Below are positions 6,930 to 14,537 of a stretch of 47,150 bases of DNA, in pieces. Positions within the stretch are counted from its first letter, which is position 1, and each line of letters starts with the position of its first letter. The stretch is from a virus, in IMG/VR virus record IMGVR_UViG_3300037246_002174, positions 1 through 47,150 of that record. One strand, 5' to 3'. Under the pieces are notes generated by a model that saw nothing but the letters and a program-made list of their open reading frames with translations, was not told the origin of the DNA and made no database searches. A program made the translations under genes and the position numbers.

Positions 6930-7511
6930 ATAAATATCAAACATTTTATCCTCTTCATTTATGTTTGTATTTGTCATTTTTGTTGTCTTTACAAATGAGT
7001 AAAAGCAATTTTCATTATCTAACTTTTTATTTTCATAATATTCCAAATCAAATTTTGTGAATTTATCTTTTATCGTTGAAAAATTAGCGTATATAATAAA
7101 TAAATTACCTTTATAGAAGTCGTAAACATGCCCTTTTATTTCAATATATTCTTTTATCCTTATACTATTTTTTGTTACCATTCCATCATCGCAAAAACTA
7201 GCCAAATCGCAATCTGTGCACTTTAAATCGTCATAATTATCATCACAATATTGAGATTGTGGACATTCAAAAATTTGTTCTACTTCGTGTCTGCCAATTC
7301 CAATTTTGAATAAAACAATGTCCCCCGATTTATGTTTATATTCTTTCAATGGACATTTTAATTTAAATACTAAATCTTGAGAAAAGGTAGAGGTGGAATT
7401 TTTGTCTTTAAATTTATCAGGAAAATTTACCTTGGCGAGTTGTTTAAATTGCTTTTTGACGGTGCAATCTTTAACGGCACATTGACCGCAATTTATTGAT
7501 ATTTTAGCCAT
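6918..7511 (-). CDS. Cysteine-rich protein, 197 aa
   Basis: About ten cysteines are arranged in three groups: CGQCAVKDC near the N-terminus, CPQSQYC around residue 85, and CTDCDLASFC near 100. Several zinc sites are likely. The function is unknown. Its leader contains a strong terminator-like hairpin (7530-7573). Confidence 0.6.
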   Translation of the reverse strand: MAKISINCGQCAVKDCTVKKQFKQLAKVNFPDKFKDKNSTSTFSQDLVFKLKCPLKEYKHKSGDIVLFKIGIGRHEVEQIFECPQSQYCDDNYDDLKCTDCDLASFCDDGMVTKNSIRIKEYIEIKGHVYDFYKGNLFIIYANFSTIKDKFTKFDLEYYENKKLDNENCFYSFVKTTKMTNTNINEEDKMFDIYLNF

Positions 7512-7529
7512 AACGTTTTTAAAATAAAA

Positions 7530-7573
7530 AAGCCCAAAAACAACGGGTGAGAGCCGTTGAATTGAGCTTTGTA
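7530..7573 (-). terminator. Long terminator-like hairpin in the leader of the Cys-rich gene
   Basis: On the minus strand AAAGC-CAA and CAACGG arms pair with CCGTTG and TTG-GCTTT (one mismatch), followed by TTTTTTATTTT. It may end the upstream 8505-7690 transcript or attenuate the gene starting at 7511. Confidence 0.6.
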
Positions 7574-7689
7574 GGTTTTTATACCTAAAATTTCTTTCTC
7601 AAATCTCTCACATTTGATTGATGTAAAGATAGTAAATTTTATTGAATTTAAACTAAAATATAGTTTTTTCTTACATTATTTTAGTTTTA

Positions 7690-7992
7690 TTAAATTACAT
7701 CATCTTCGTATTCTAGCTTATCAAAATGCATAAAACAATCTGGATTTTCTTTGATAGAATCAAAGGCGTAAGTAATTGATATATTTTGAGGTGCATCAGT
7801 ATTATTTTCACCTCTTTTCTCTAAAGGCATAATGCAAAAACCGTCTGAAAATTGATATAGAATGACAATATAAACATTAAAAAAAGATTGAAAAAACTCA
7901 ATTAAATCATCTTGTTTTGATTCTAGATTACTAAGGGCTTTTTCAGCTTTATTTTTTAAAGAATTAAATTTTCGTTTATCTAATTTCATCAT
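7690..7992 (-). CDS. Unknown protein, 100 aa
   Basis: Helical N-terminus, then a hydrophobic strand region, then an acidic C-terminus. Its start overlaps the previous stop as ATGA, showing translational coupling with the 101-aa gene. Confidence 0.55.
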   Translation of the reverse strand: MMKLDKRKFNSLKNKAEKALSNLESKQDDLIEFFQSFFNVYIVILYQFSDGFCIMPLEKRGENNTDAPQNISITYAFDSIKENPDCFMHFDKLEYEDDVI

Positions 7993-8294
7993 CCTTTTTT
8001 AATAATTAACTCCCAGAAATTACTAACTTTTTTGAATTTCAACAGTTCACTTTTACTGGAAATAGGCACAAATTCGCCTAGCAAAATCAGTTTTTTATCA
8101 TGAGAAAAAAGATAAACTTCATTCTCTTTAATTACAAATTCAATAATTAATTCTCGCTTGTTTTCGAGTGTAATAGAGAAAAATACTCCCCCATCTTTAT
8201 AATATTGAATGACTATATCAGTATCTGGAGAAAATATCATATTAAGTAGCTCACCTACTATCTTTTTTGTTTTAACTTTTAATATTTCAGTCAT
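7989..8294 (-). CDS. Unknown beta-rich protein, 101 aa
   Basis: Alternating hydrophobic strands with no recognised domain. It is coupled to the 100-aa gene by a 4-base overlap and lies 4 bases after the 68-aa gene. The three form one unit. Confidence 0.55.
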   Translation of the reverse strand: MTEILKVKTKKIVGELLNMIFSPDTDIVIQYYKDGGVFFSITLENKRELIIEFVIKENEVYLFSHDKKLILLGEFVPISSKSELLKFKKVSNFWELIIKKG

Positions 8295-8298
8295 AATT

Positions 8299-8505
8299 TT
8301 ATTTTAAATTTCCTCGTTTAATTTTTTGTTTTAAATAAATAATACTACTTCTAGTTGAGTTCATCGCATTGAAAATTAAAAAATGTTCTTTGTCAGTCAA
8401 GCCTTTATTTTCAATAATAAGTCTCACATCTTCCCACTTTTCGCTAGCTTTGTCTGCTATTCTGTACAGGTCTGTTATTATTTCCTGTTTAGTTATTTCT
8501 GTCAT
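8299..8505 (-). CDS. Small helical protein, 68 aa
   Basis: Polar helical protein with a basic tail and no recognised family. It begins MTEITKQEIITDL, resembling the MTEI... start of the neighbouring 101-aa product. Confidence 0.5.
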   Translation of the reverse strand: MTEITKQEIITDLYRIADKASEKWEDVRLIIENKGLTDKEHFLIFNAMNSTRSSIIYLKQKIKRGNLK

Positions 8506-8543
8506 AATTTAATTTTTAGAATAGTAATATTATTTTAATTTAA

Positions 8544-8681
8544 TTAATTAGATAGTTTTTTAAGTTTCTCATTCAAGCAAATTATAGCCTTTTTTACTTC
8601 ATTTTCTGCTTCATATTTGCAGATTAGTAAATAAGCTTTTAATTTACTTATTTTTCGTAGTATACTCAATTCGTTATCCAT
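8544..8681 (-). CDS. Helical microprotein, 45 aa
   Basis: Lys/Leu-rich amphipathic helix with two Cys. Its ATG overlaps the end of the preceding TM microprotein by 8 bases, which supports both as coupled genes. Confidence 0.45.
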   Translation of the reverse strand: MDNELSILRKISKLKAYLLICKYEAENEVKKAIICLNEKLKKLSN

Positions 8682-8793
8682 ATTTTTTAAGTTTTTTTAA
8701 AATGTTTTCGAGTACCGTTCTTATTTCAGTTAATACGTAATAAATAGCCGAAAGTAAGAACAGAATTAAAACAAATGCAAAATGTGTAATCAT
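8674..8793 (-). CDS. Single-TM microprotein, 39 aa
   Basis: Residues 4-21 (HFAFVLILFLLSAIYYVL) form a membrane helix, followed by an amphipathic, Lys-rich tail. It overlaps the 45-aa gene. The pair with the 110-aa membrane protein suggests a small membrane cassette, possibly holin or spanin related (inference). Confidence 0.5.
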   Translation of the reverse strand: MITHFAFVLILFLLSAIYYVLTEIRTVLENILKKLKKYG

Positions 8794-8797
8794 GGGC

Positions 8798-9130
8798 TTA
8801 GTTTTTTAATTTAAATTTATCTATATTTAAACTATCCATTTCGGACTTGGTAGTCATATCTTCATCATAAAGATAGATAAAATCAGGGTCTAACGGGTGA
8901 GTTTTTTCCGCTTGTATTTCCTCTTCTTTTACATGCTTAATCTTAACTTGCTCTTTTGTCGAGCATGAAAAGTTCAGTAAAATTATGACTAGAATTATTC
9001 GCATTGAGTTGTTTTTATTGCTTTTGAATTTGCTGTAAATACCGTGTGCAAATATCGCAAACATTGCAGCCAATAGCATATAATTTAGATTAGCTTCGAA
9101 AAATAACTGTAATTGATCTAAAAATTTCAT
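8798..9130 (-). CDS. Membrane protein with a possible internal lipoprotein start, 110 aa
   Basis: One hydrophobic segment spans residues 17-31. A second, residues 43-55 (MRIILVIILLNFS), is followed by Cys56-Ser-Thr like a lipoprotein signal. An in-frame ATG at 9004 would start exactly at Met43 and yield a 68-aa lipoprotein. The full product would have two TM segments. A spanin-like role is a guess. Confidence 0.5.
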   Translation of the reverse strand: MKFLDQLQLFFEANLNYMLLAAMFAIFAHGIYSKFKSNKNNSMRIILVIILLNFSCSTKEQVKIKHVKEEEIQAEKTHPLDPDFIYLYDEDMTTKSEMDSLNIDKFKLKN

Positions 9131-9134
9131 AGTT

Positions 9135-9533
9135 TTATTTTAAAAGGTTTTTATTATCGTGAATATTTCCAATAATTTTTAATTGAATACTACAAAGAGC
9201 TTCGCTTATTTCATTTGCAATTACGGTAAAATTAATTGGAAGTTCCGTATGATATTTATCAAGTAAGCAAAAACAGCCACCGCAAAAAGTAACCGTGTAT
9301 TTTTCCGGAAAAACATCTTCTAATAGCAAAATATCCCCCTCATAAATTTCTTTCCCGTTTTTGTCTTTGAGTCCCGTAAATTGATAATCAATAAAACTTT
9401 GACTTCTTACCATATTCGTAGGCGATGTAAATGTAGAGTCACCAATTCCAACTCCCCAAAGTGAAAATCTTATAAATTTTGTCTTATCTTCATTCTCAAA
9501 ATAAGCTCTTTTGAATTTAATTTCTCTACTCAT
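9135..9533 (-). CDS. YopX family protein, 132 aa
   Basis: The N-terminal REIKFKRAY and the central FTGLKDKNGKEIYEGDILL are hallmarks of the YopX family (PF09643), common in phages and of unknown molecular role. Length fits the family. It sits in the early minus-strand region, 4 bases from the ASCH-like gene. Confidence 0.85.
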   Translation of the reverse strand: MSREIKFKRAYFENEDKTKFIRFSLWGVGIGDSTFTSPTNMVRSQSFIDYQFTGLKDKNGKEIYEGDILLLEDVFPEKYTVTFCGGCFCLLDKYHTELPINFTVIANEISEALCSIQLKIIGNIHDNKNLLK

Positions 9534-9537
9534 AATT

Positions 9538-9954
9538 TTATTTTAATAAGTTAATATTTTCACTTTCTAATAATTGGCCTAAATGAATTTTGAAATAAAA
9601 TACACCATCAACAGCGCCTAATTCCTTTTCGCCCTCGCCAATCTCTATTTGTTTAAACTCTAATTTCATTCTAGGCATAATTTTACGCATGCCGTTGACA
9701 AATTTTACTGATTTGAATTTTTTAAAGGTAGTATGCTCAAGTAAAATATCTTCAATTAAATCATCTATTAAGCATTCATCTGTTATTGAATTAAAATAGC
9801 AATCAAACCACCATTGAGGGGTTTCGTGATCATTTTTATACAACAGAAACTTACTACAATAAAGCGGTGTTATATCTCTATATTCAACGTTTTTTTGTCC
9901 GCTAAATATCATTTTAAACCAATTGTTTATTAAATTTAAAGTTAAATCTTTCAT
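9538..9954 (-). CDS. ASCH-like (PUA superfamily) protein, 138 aa
   Basis: The segment WFKMIFSGQKNVEYRDITPL near the N-terminus fits the wFxxIxsGxKxxEyR signature of ASCH-type proteins. The late segment VDGVFYFKIHLGQLLE fits the closing strand and IxLG motif. ASCH domains bind RNA or modified nucleosides; here the substrate is unknown. Such genes are frequent in Bacteroidota phages. Confidence 0.7.
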   Translation of the reverse strand: MKDLTLNLINNWFKMIFSGQKNVEYRDITPLYCSKFLLYKNDHETPQWWFDCYFNSITDECLIDDLIEDILLEHTTFKKFKSVKFVNGMRKIMPRMKLEFKQIEIGEGEKELGAVDGVFYFKIHLGQLLESENINLLK

Positions 9955-10005
9955 GATAATATTTTCTTTTTTATGCTTTCTAATGTTACAATTCTTTGTT
10001 TAAAT

Positions 10006-10230
10006 TTAAAATAATTTAGGATTATTTATTTCAGTTTTTACATTTTTGTAGTTATTCAAAACATCTTCAATATCCTTGTCTGGGATTTCATAAACAGATT
10101 TATATCCTTTGTTTTTTGCTGATGTCAATATCCTTATTACTTGCTCTTTTGTCATTCTTTCGCCTTTATGCTCAAAGCATGACCATGACTTGTTTATTTG
10201 ATTTAACGATCCTTGTATACTTGCGTCCAT
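10006..10230 (-). CDS. Conserved small protein, 74 aa
   Basis: The central part (FEHKGERMTKEQVIRIL) resembles a small hypothetical family I have seen in Bacteroidota phages with a helix-turn pattern. Function unknown. It is coupled closely (3 bases) to the 87-aa gene upstream. Confidence 0.6.
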   Translation of the reverse strand: MDASIQGSLNQINKSWSCFEHKGERMTKEQVIRILTSAKNKGYKSVYEIPDKDIEDVLNNYKNVKTEINNPKLF

Positions 10231-10233
10231 GTT

Positions 10234-10497
10234 TTATTTATAAATAGTTACTACTACAACACCCTCTCTCCAGTCGCTTGAAGTCATAATTCCATCTACT
10301 GATTTTTTGCCTAATGCTGATAAATTATGCCATTTCTGAGGCAAATCATACTCACCTTTTCTAATTGCTACAGGACTATTTATGCAAGTAGAACCACTAC
10401 TGTACCCATTCTTTGAAAGCCATTTTTCTGCAACATGCATACTTTGAAAAGTTCCTTTTTCTTTAAATTCTTTTGTAAAATCTATTTTTCTTGGCAT
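10234..10497 (-). CDS. Unknown protein, 87 aa
   Basis: A small mixed alpha/beta protein with a helix around HVAEKWLSKNGY and a final strand GVVVVTIY. No family is named. It is the first gene after the promoter at 10523-10551. Confidence 0.6.
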   Translation of the reverse strand: MPRKIDFTKEFKEKGTFQSMHVAEKWLSKNGYSSGSTCINSPVAIRKGEYDLPQKWHNLSALGKKSVDGIMTSSDWREGVVVVTIYK

Positions 10498-10522
10498 AAT
10501 ATTTTTTAGTTAAATTAAAATT

Positions 10523-10551
10523 CAAATTTAGTCATTTACTAATTTAAACAA
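10523..10551 (-). promoter_or_regulatory. Promoter for gene starting at 10497
   Basis: CAAATTTA (10523-10530) and CAA (10549-10551) are separated by 18 bases, one short of the usual spacing. The leader is about 20 bases. Confidence 0.45.
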
Positions 10552-10588
10552 CTATTATCTAATATGTTATTAAACACATAATTATATT

Positions 10589-10948
10589 TTATTCAGGGTA
10601 TTTTAAAAATAATGGATCAATTCCACATATACATTTTTTTTCTTTAAGTAGTACAGAAGCATATCCGTGATCCATAAAAGCTTTTGAATTAACTGTGCAT
10701 TCTTTGCCTTTAGAGTGCGTATGCTCTCTAAAAACAACCTTGTCACCTATCTTAAAAGCTTTATTGAATTTTTTAACCAAATCATTATTGTATTTTAATT
10801 GTTTGCCGTTCATAAGTTCCAAATTATTAAATATTATTGCATAAATAGTTGTTAAAACTGTACTTAAAATCAAGCTCTCGAATTCAGAATAATATTCTAA
10901 GAAAATAAGAGCTTGGTATGTGAGTATTATTGAGTAGAATAATGTCAT
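10589..10948 (-). CDS. Membrane-anchored SH3/KOW-like protein, 119 aa
   Basis: The N-terminal 40 residues are hydrophobic with one or two TM helices. The C-terminal half (FKIGDKVVFREHTHSKGKE, then a beta segment) resembles a small SH3/KOW-like barrel. The role is unknown. Confidence 0.5.
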   Translation of the reverse strand: MTLFYSIILTYQALIFLEYYSEFESLILSTVLTTIYAIIFNNLELMNGKQLKYNNDLVKKFNKAFKIGDKVVFREHTHSKGKECTVNSKAFMDHGYASVLLKEKKCICGIDPLFLKYPE

Positions 10949-10951
10949 ACA

Positions 10952-11341
10952 CTATCTTTTGAATATTATTATCTTGCTTGAAACGCTAAATTTAGATTTA
11001 ATATTTTCAGAAAGCTCATTATTTAAATACTTATCTGCTATTATGTTTTCTTTGAAATTAACAAAAATATTTATCCCACTTATTATTATTTGTTTTTCAA
11101 AATAATAACTTTTAGAATGAAGAAAAGCAATTAATTTAATCTCAATATCAGTTAAATTATTGCAATATATCCAATTTTGATAAGTATTTTCAACAGCTTG
11201 ATTTGCCTCTATATCTTCCCACTCAAGAAAGAAATTAAAAATTTGCCAGAAAGGAATTTCACCTACTTTTCTTCTTAATGTGTGACTTTTATTTTCATCT
11301 AAGACAAAATACAATTCTAAATTTGTACTAATTAAATGCAT
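10952..11341 (-). CDS. Unknown protein, 129 aa
   Basis: Aromatic-rich, with a helix around PFWQIFNFFLEWEDIEANQA and a beta-rich C-terminus. No motif recognised. It is followed 3 bases later by the SH3-like gene. Confidence 0.55.
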   Translation of the reverse strand: MHLISTNLELYFVLDENKSHTLRRKVGEIPFWQIFNFFLEWEDIEANQAVENTYQNWIYCNNLTDIEIKLIAFLHSKSYYFEKQIIISGINIFVNFKENIIADKYLNNELSENIKSKFSVSSKIIIFKR

Positions 11342-11402
11342 ATTATTATTTATGTTATGTTACTTATTACTAATAACTTATATTTATATTGGTTTTTTTG
11401 TC

Positions 11403-11503
11403 AGTGTTTTTGGCTTTAAAACATTAAAAATAATTAAAAAAATAGACCATTTTCAAACACCCTGTAATACCAGTATATAAGCCAAAAATTAAAGAAAAAC
11501 ACT
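11403..11503. repeat. Imperfect inverted repeat in the gap near the regulator
   Basis: AGTGTTTTTGGCTT (11403-11416) faces AAGCC (11479-11483) and AAAAACACT (11495-11503). The rest of the 11342-11543 gap is AT-rich without an ORF. It may be an operator or RNA structure downstream of the HTH gene. Confidence 0.4.
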
Positions 11504-11543
11504 AAAAACTTTTATGATTTTTTTGTGTTTTCTACAAGTACTT

Positions 11544-11768
11544 TTACTCAATAAATTCAAGTAACTTTTTGAAATTATCAATTGGCATTTTTTTGTTGTG
11601 AAATTGATTCATTAATGTAGAATATTTTACATTGATTTTTACAGCTAAATATGTTAACTTATATCCACTATTTATTAATTCAATTTTTAAATCTAAAATT
11701 GAATTATCATACTTTTTTTTAGAACTTAAAAAAGCGTGCAAAGTTCTATCAAGTTTTAGTTTGCTCAT
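11544..11768 (-). CDS. Small XRE/Cro-like HTH regulator, 74 aa
   Basis: Residues 27-70 (IELINSGYKLTYLAVKINVK, then YSTLMNQF and a final helix) fit a five-helix Cro/CI-type HTH without a sensor domain. It faces away from the integrase gene across a 250-base AT-rich region with promoters on both strands. It is the only repressor-like gene here and may control lysogeny or integrase expression. Confidence 0.7.
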   Translation of the reverse strand: MSKLKLDRTLHAFLSSKKKYDNSILDLKIELINSGYKLTYLAVKINVKYSTLMNQFHNKKMPIDNFKKLLEFIE

Positions 11769-11825
11769 TTTTTAAATAAATTTTAAAGGGCGTTATCTGC
11801 ATTGTATTTATTGAAATAAATTAAA

Positions 11826-11856
11826 CAAATATAATACATTTTATTAAGAATAACAA
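11826..11856 (-). promoter_or_regulatory. Promoter for the HTH gene
   Basis: CAAATATA (11826-11833), 20 bases, CAA (11854-11856). The leader to the ATG at 11768 is about 50 bases. Confidence 0.6.
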
Positions 11857-11934
11857 AAGTAAATAATATATATTTTATTTACTACGTAAATTGAATTATA
11901 TAACTAAATAAATAAGAATGTCAACATTACATAA

Positions 11935-11957
11935 AAGTAATTATGTCAAGTAATTAT
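11935..11957. repeat. Direct repeat AAGTAATTAT (two copies, 13 bases apart)
   Basis: Copies at 11935-11944 and 11948-11957 lie just upstream of and within the integrase promoter spacer. This is a plausible regulator-binding site. Confidence 0.4.
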
Positions 11958-11964
11958 TTTAGAC

Positions 11965-11972
11965 TATCTTTG
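11965..11972 (+). promoter_or_regulatory. -7 box of the integrase promoter
   Basis: TATCTTTG is a perfect -7 box. The -33 position holds ATG instead of TTG, so the promoter may be weak or activated. Confidence 0.5.
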
Positions 11973-12020
11973 TGAGATAAAATAAAATAGAATATACATA
12001 AATAGTTAAAAATTTGAGAT

Positions 12021-12944
12021 ATGAATTATTTGAAAGAACTTAATAATAAAAACACTGAATTTATTACTTTTGATAAAAACGAACTTATAAGTAAGATAGG
12101 AATAAGTGTTTCAGATTCCACTTTGAAAACTTATAAGGTTTCAGTTCAAAAATATATACATTTCTGTGAAAAAAATAATCTAATTGATCTAGCAAGTTCA
12201 ATAATAAATTATGTTGAATTTTTAATGAATACAAAAAAATTAAAATTCAATACAATTAAATTACATGTAGCGGCTATTAAATATTATTTAAATACTCAAA
12301 GTATAAAATTTGATTCAAATGAAATTAAGAACTTAATGAAAAGTGTTTCTTTGAATATTCCTGAAAAACAAAAAAGAATAAAGCAAGCAAAAAGTTTCAG
12401 TGTCGAAATGTTGATTCCTATATTTAAAAAACTAAACCATAGAGATAAATTAATTTTTTCATTATTACTATATGGAGCTTTCAGAGTTTCTGAATTAATA
12501 AATATAAAAATAGATGATATTCAAAAAACTGATTATGGTTTTGTAATTGAAATTCAAAAATCAAAGAATTTGAAAACAGGCGAAATTTTCATAAAACAAT
12601 TTGCAAAACAAAATAGTATACTTTGCCCAATCAAAGCGTTAGAAAATTATATTTTAAAATATAAAATTAATGATGGTTTTTTAATTCAAAGAATGAATAA
12701 ACATAATCAAATAACTGGCAAAGGATTAACACGTCAATCTGTTAGTGAAATAGTTAAGCGAAGGCTAAAGAACCACAGTACTCATTCATTCAGGAGGTCG
12801 TTTATTGCAATAGCCACAAAAAACGGATCTACTATAAATGAAATAATGGAACAAAGTGGGCATAAAACTCCAGAAATGGTTATTCATTACGCCAAAGCAG
12901 AAAAGAATATAAACAATAACGCAATGAATAATATTACCAAATAA
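12021..12944 (+). CDS. int: Tyrosine recombinase / phage integrase, 307 aa
   Basis: The N-terminal SAM-like core-binding domain spans about residues 25-105. The catalytic domain carries Arg155 (in GAFRVSEL), a likely Lys near 180-185, His255 and Arg258 (HSFR), His281 (SGHKT) and the nucleophile Tyr290 (HYAKAE). All catalytic residues are present, so it should be active in site-specific integration between attP and attB. It stands alone on the plus strand next to the HTH gene. Confidence 0.92.
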   Translation: MNYLKELNNKNTEFITFDKNELISKIGISVSDSTLKTYKVSVQKYIHFCEKNNLIDLASSIINYVEFLMNTKKLKFNTIKLHVAAIKYYLNTQSIKFDSNEIKNLMKSVSLNIPEKQKRIKQAKSFSVEMLIPIFKKLNHRDKLIFSLLLYGAFRVSELINIKIDDIQKTDYGFVIEIQKSKNLKTGEIFIKQFAKQNSILCPIKALENYILKYKINDGFLIQRMNKHNQITGKGLTRQSVSEIVKRRLKNHSTHSFRRSFIAIATKNGSTINEIMEQSGHKTPEMVIHYAKAEKNINNNAMNNITK

Positions 12945-12979
12945 TATTAATTTAAACAAAATTGATTAAAACTATCTTT

Positions 12980-12993
12980 CAACTGGCTAGTTG
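12980..12993. terminator. Weak hairpin downstream of the integrase
   Basis: CAACT-ggct-AGTTG followed by a T/A-rich run. It is only 5 bp. The remaining 12945-13143 gap shows no gene; an attP core may lie here but none can be identified from one genome. Confidence 0.35.
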
Positions 12994-13143
12994 TTATTAT
13001 TATAATTAGATTGTAGTTTTTTAAATATGACAAGCTGATATTCGAAATGTTTTTTATTGTTTTTATTTTATTTGTAGATAGTATCATATTTTAAATATTT
13101 TGGTTTTTTTCTCAAACAATTCAGTTTCTTCAATACTTAAAGT

Positions 13144-13227
13144 TTACTCATATTCCCATAAAATACTGCAACAATCTGCACATTCTAGTAGGTTTTCATT
13201 TTCTGGTGAGTCTCTATCTTTTAGCAT
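13144..13227 (-). CDS. Microprotein with CxxCC motif, 27 aa
   Basis: The ATG at 13227 overlaps the end of the upstream gene. The product contains ECADCC, a possible metal site. It is very short, so this is tentative. Confidence 0.3.
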   Translation of the reverse strand: MLKDRDSPENENLLECADCCSILWEYE

Positions 13228-13504
13228 CGCTTTTCATTTTAGAAATTACACTTAATCTTCTTTCATATTCCAATTCCTTAGCATTAAACAATAATTTCAG
13301 AATTAAAGGTAACACTTTTAGTTCTTTTTCGTTAAATCGCCTGTCTGAAGGAAATTTAACTTTCAAGCCAAAAGAAGATAAATTCATTGTTTTAAAACCC
13401 CTAGCCTGAAATTCTCTGACTACTTCAGTGTTTGTAAATATTTTTTCTTTTAGTCCGTAAGTTAATTTTCTTGAGACTTTTTTTAACGGTTTATTTTTTG
13501 CCAT
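13214..13504 (-). CDS. Basic protein, 96 aa
   Basis: Rich in Lys/Arg with a helical C-terminal half; no family recognised. The reading frame could extend upstream to a TTG at 13525, but the ATG at 13504 (MAKNKPLKK) has a better A-rich leader and is chosen. Confidence 0.55.
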   Translation of the reverse strand: MAKNKPLKKVSRKLTYGLKEKIFTNTEVVREFQARGFKTMNLSSFGLKVKFPSDRRFNEKELKVLPLILKLLFNAKELEYERRLSVISKMKSDAKR

Positions 13505-13580
13505 TTTTTCTATTTTTACGTTCAATATTGAATCTTATCGACTCAATAAGTTGAACAATTTTGTTTATTATTCTTTGCAT
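13491..13580 (-). CDS. Microprotein, 29 aa
   Basis: The ATG at 13580 lies 10 bases after the stop of the 154-aa gene. The product MQRIINKIVQLIESIRFNI plus a basic tail is an amphipathic helix. It overlaps the next start by 14 bases, which suggests coupling. Confidence 0.4.
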   Translation of the reverse strand: MQRIINKIVQLIESIRFNIERKNRKNGKK

Positions 13581-13590
13581 GATTTTTAGT

Positions 13591-14055
13591 TTAATTATAC
13601 AATTCAGAAATATATCTATTTGTCCATAATTTGTCATAATCTGAAGATGACATTTTTCTAAGCATTTCAATAGCACTTTTGAAATCTTTTACTAGCGAAT
13701 CTAGTGTTGATACTTGAAAAACACAACCACCTGGCAGTTGGTTTCTATTACTTAAATTATGGTTTGAAATTCTGAACTTAAAAGATCTGTGTCCTTTTTT
13801 ATTAAAAAAAACATAGTAAGATTCTAGATTTAATCCATTGCTAATAAATGAATGGCTATTTTCTACACTTGCAGAATAGCCAAATTTATCAACAATTCTT
13901 AAGAATCTTCTTATTAGCATGAAAGGTGATTTATATTTAGCTTTGTAATACTCTAAGACTAATTCTTTATATTTATGCTGTAGTTCAGAGGGCAAGATGC
14001 CACCCTTTAAAACTATCTTCCTTTGAGTATGTAAATCAGTTGAATATACAATCAT
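13591..14055 (-). CDS. Unknown protein, 154 aa
   Basis: Mixed alpha/beta protein with a basic middle (YKSPFMLIRRFLRIVDK) and no recognised motif. A GNRA-type hairpin (14091-14102) lies just before its start. Confidence 0.6.
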   Translation of the reverse strand: MIVYSTDLHTQRKIVLKGGILPSELQHKYKELVLEYYKAKYKSPFMLIRRFLRIVDKFGYSASVENSHSFISNGLNLESYYVFFNKKGHRSFKFRISNHNLSNRNQLPGGCVFQVSTLDSLVKDFKSAIEMLRKMSSSDYDKLWTNRYISELYN

Positions 14056-14090
14056 GATGTTGTTGTTAAATTTCTATATTTTTATTTAAA

Positions 14091-14102
14091 GGGCTTGCGC
14101 CC
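14091..14102 (-). other. GNRA tetraloop hairpin (GGGC-GCAA-GCCC)
   Basis: On the minus strand this is a GC stem capped by GCAA, between the 113-residue frame ending at 14109 and the gene starting at 14055. It is a third member of the tetraloop hairpin set. Confidence 0.55.
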
Positions 14103-14108
14103 CTTGGT

Positions 14109-14381
14109 TTAGTTATTTCCTAAAGTATATTCTCTGTCAAAAATCAAGTCTAAAACTAAGTTGTAGTCTAATTTCATAGCCTCTGCTTGAATTGAAACCA
14201 TTTTTTTTATTTCCTTTAATCCGAAATCAATAGACTTCTCGTATTTCTTAATATCATCGCTTTGCTCTAATTCTTGGTCTAATTCTAAATTAGTTTGAGA
14301 TTTTTCAATGTTTTTTTCAATATTTAAAATTATGTCTTTCAATGAATCTAATTCGTTATTTTGCTGAACTGTTAAAGTCAT
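14109..14381 (-). CDS. Coiled-coil protein, 90 aa
   Basis: Glu/Gln/Lys-rich helices with no named family. The open frame extends upstream to a TTG at 14450, but a consensus promoter (14420-14450) overlaps that part. The ATG at 14381 (MTLTVQQNNELDSL) is therefore chosen, giving a leader of about 35 bases. Confidence 0.6.
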   Translation of the reverse strand: MTLTVQQNNELDSLKDIILNIEKNIEKSQTNLELDQELEQSDDIKKYEKSIDFGLKEIKKMVSIQAEAMKLDYNLVLDLIFDREYTLGNN

Positions 14382-14419
14382 TATATTTTGTATTAAATTG
14401 TTAGTATTAATTTCTGATA

Positions 14420-14450
14420 CAAATATACGGACTTCCATTTTAGTAAACAA
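14420..14450 (-). promoter_or_regulatory. Promoter for gene starting at 14381
   Basis: CAAATATA (14420-14427), 20 bases, CAA (14448-14450). The -33 box overlaps the large dyad 14443-14472. Confidence 0.65.
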
Positions 14451-14472
14451 ACATTTCGAAACATTTGTTTAC
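14443..14472. promoter_or_regulatory. 30-base near-perfect dyad over the -33 box (operator candidate)
   Basis: GTAAACAAA (14443-14451) and TTTGTTTAC (14464-14472) flank TTTCGAAA (14454-14461) with one common centre. Twenty-six of 30 bases obey the symmetry. Its overlap with the -33 box suggests repressor binding. Confidence 0.6.
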
Positions 14473-14487
14473 ATGTTATAAGACAGA

Positions 14488-14518
14488 AAAGCCGCAATAC
14501 GTTTAAATATGCGGCTTT
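14488..14518. terminator. Intrinsic terminator
   Basis: AAAGCCGCA (14488-14496) pairs with TGCGGCTTT (14510-14518). It ends the operon 16610-14538 before the next promoter. Confidence 0.75.
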
Positions 14519-14537
14519 CAGGGGGTTTTTAAGGTTG

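Noticed and set aside
12945-13143. attP downstream of the integrase
   Set aside because: No repeat or tRNA-end sequence can be recognised there without a host junction for comparison.
13581-13676. Upstream extension of the 29-aa frame (61 codons in all)
   Set aside because: It would overlap the end of the 154-aa gene by about 85 bases; the ATG at 13580 gives a coupled start instead.
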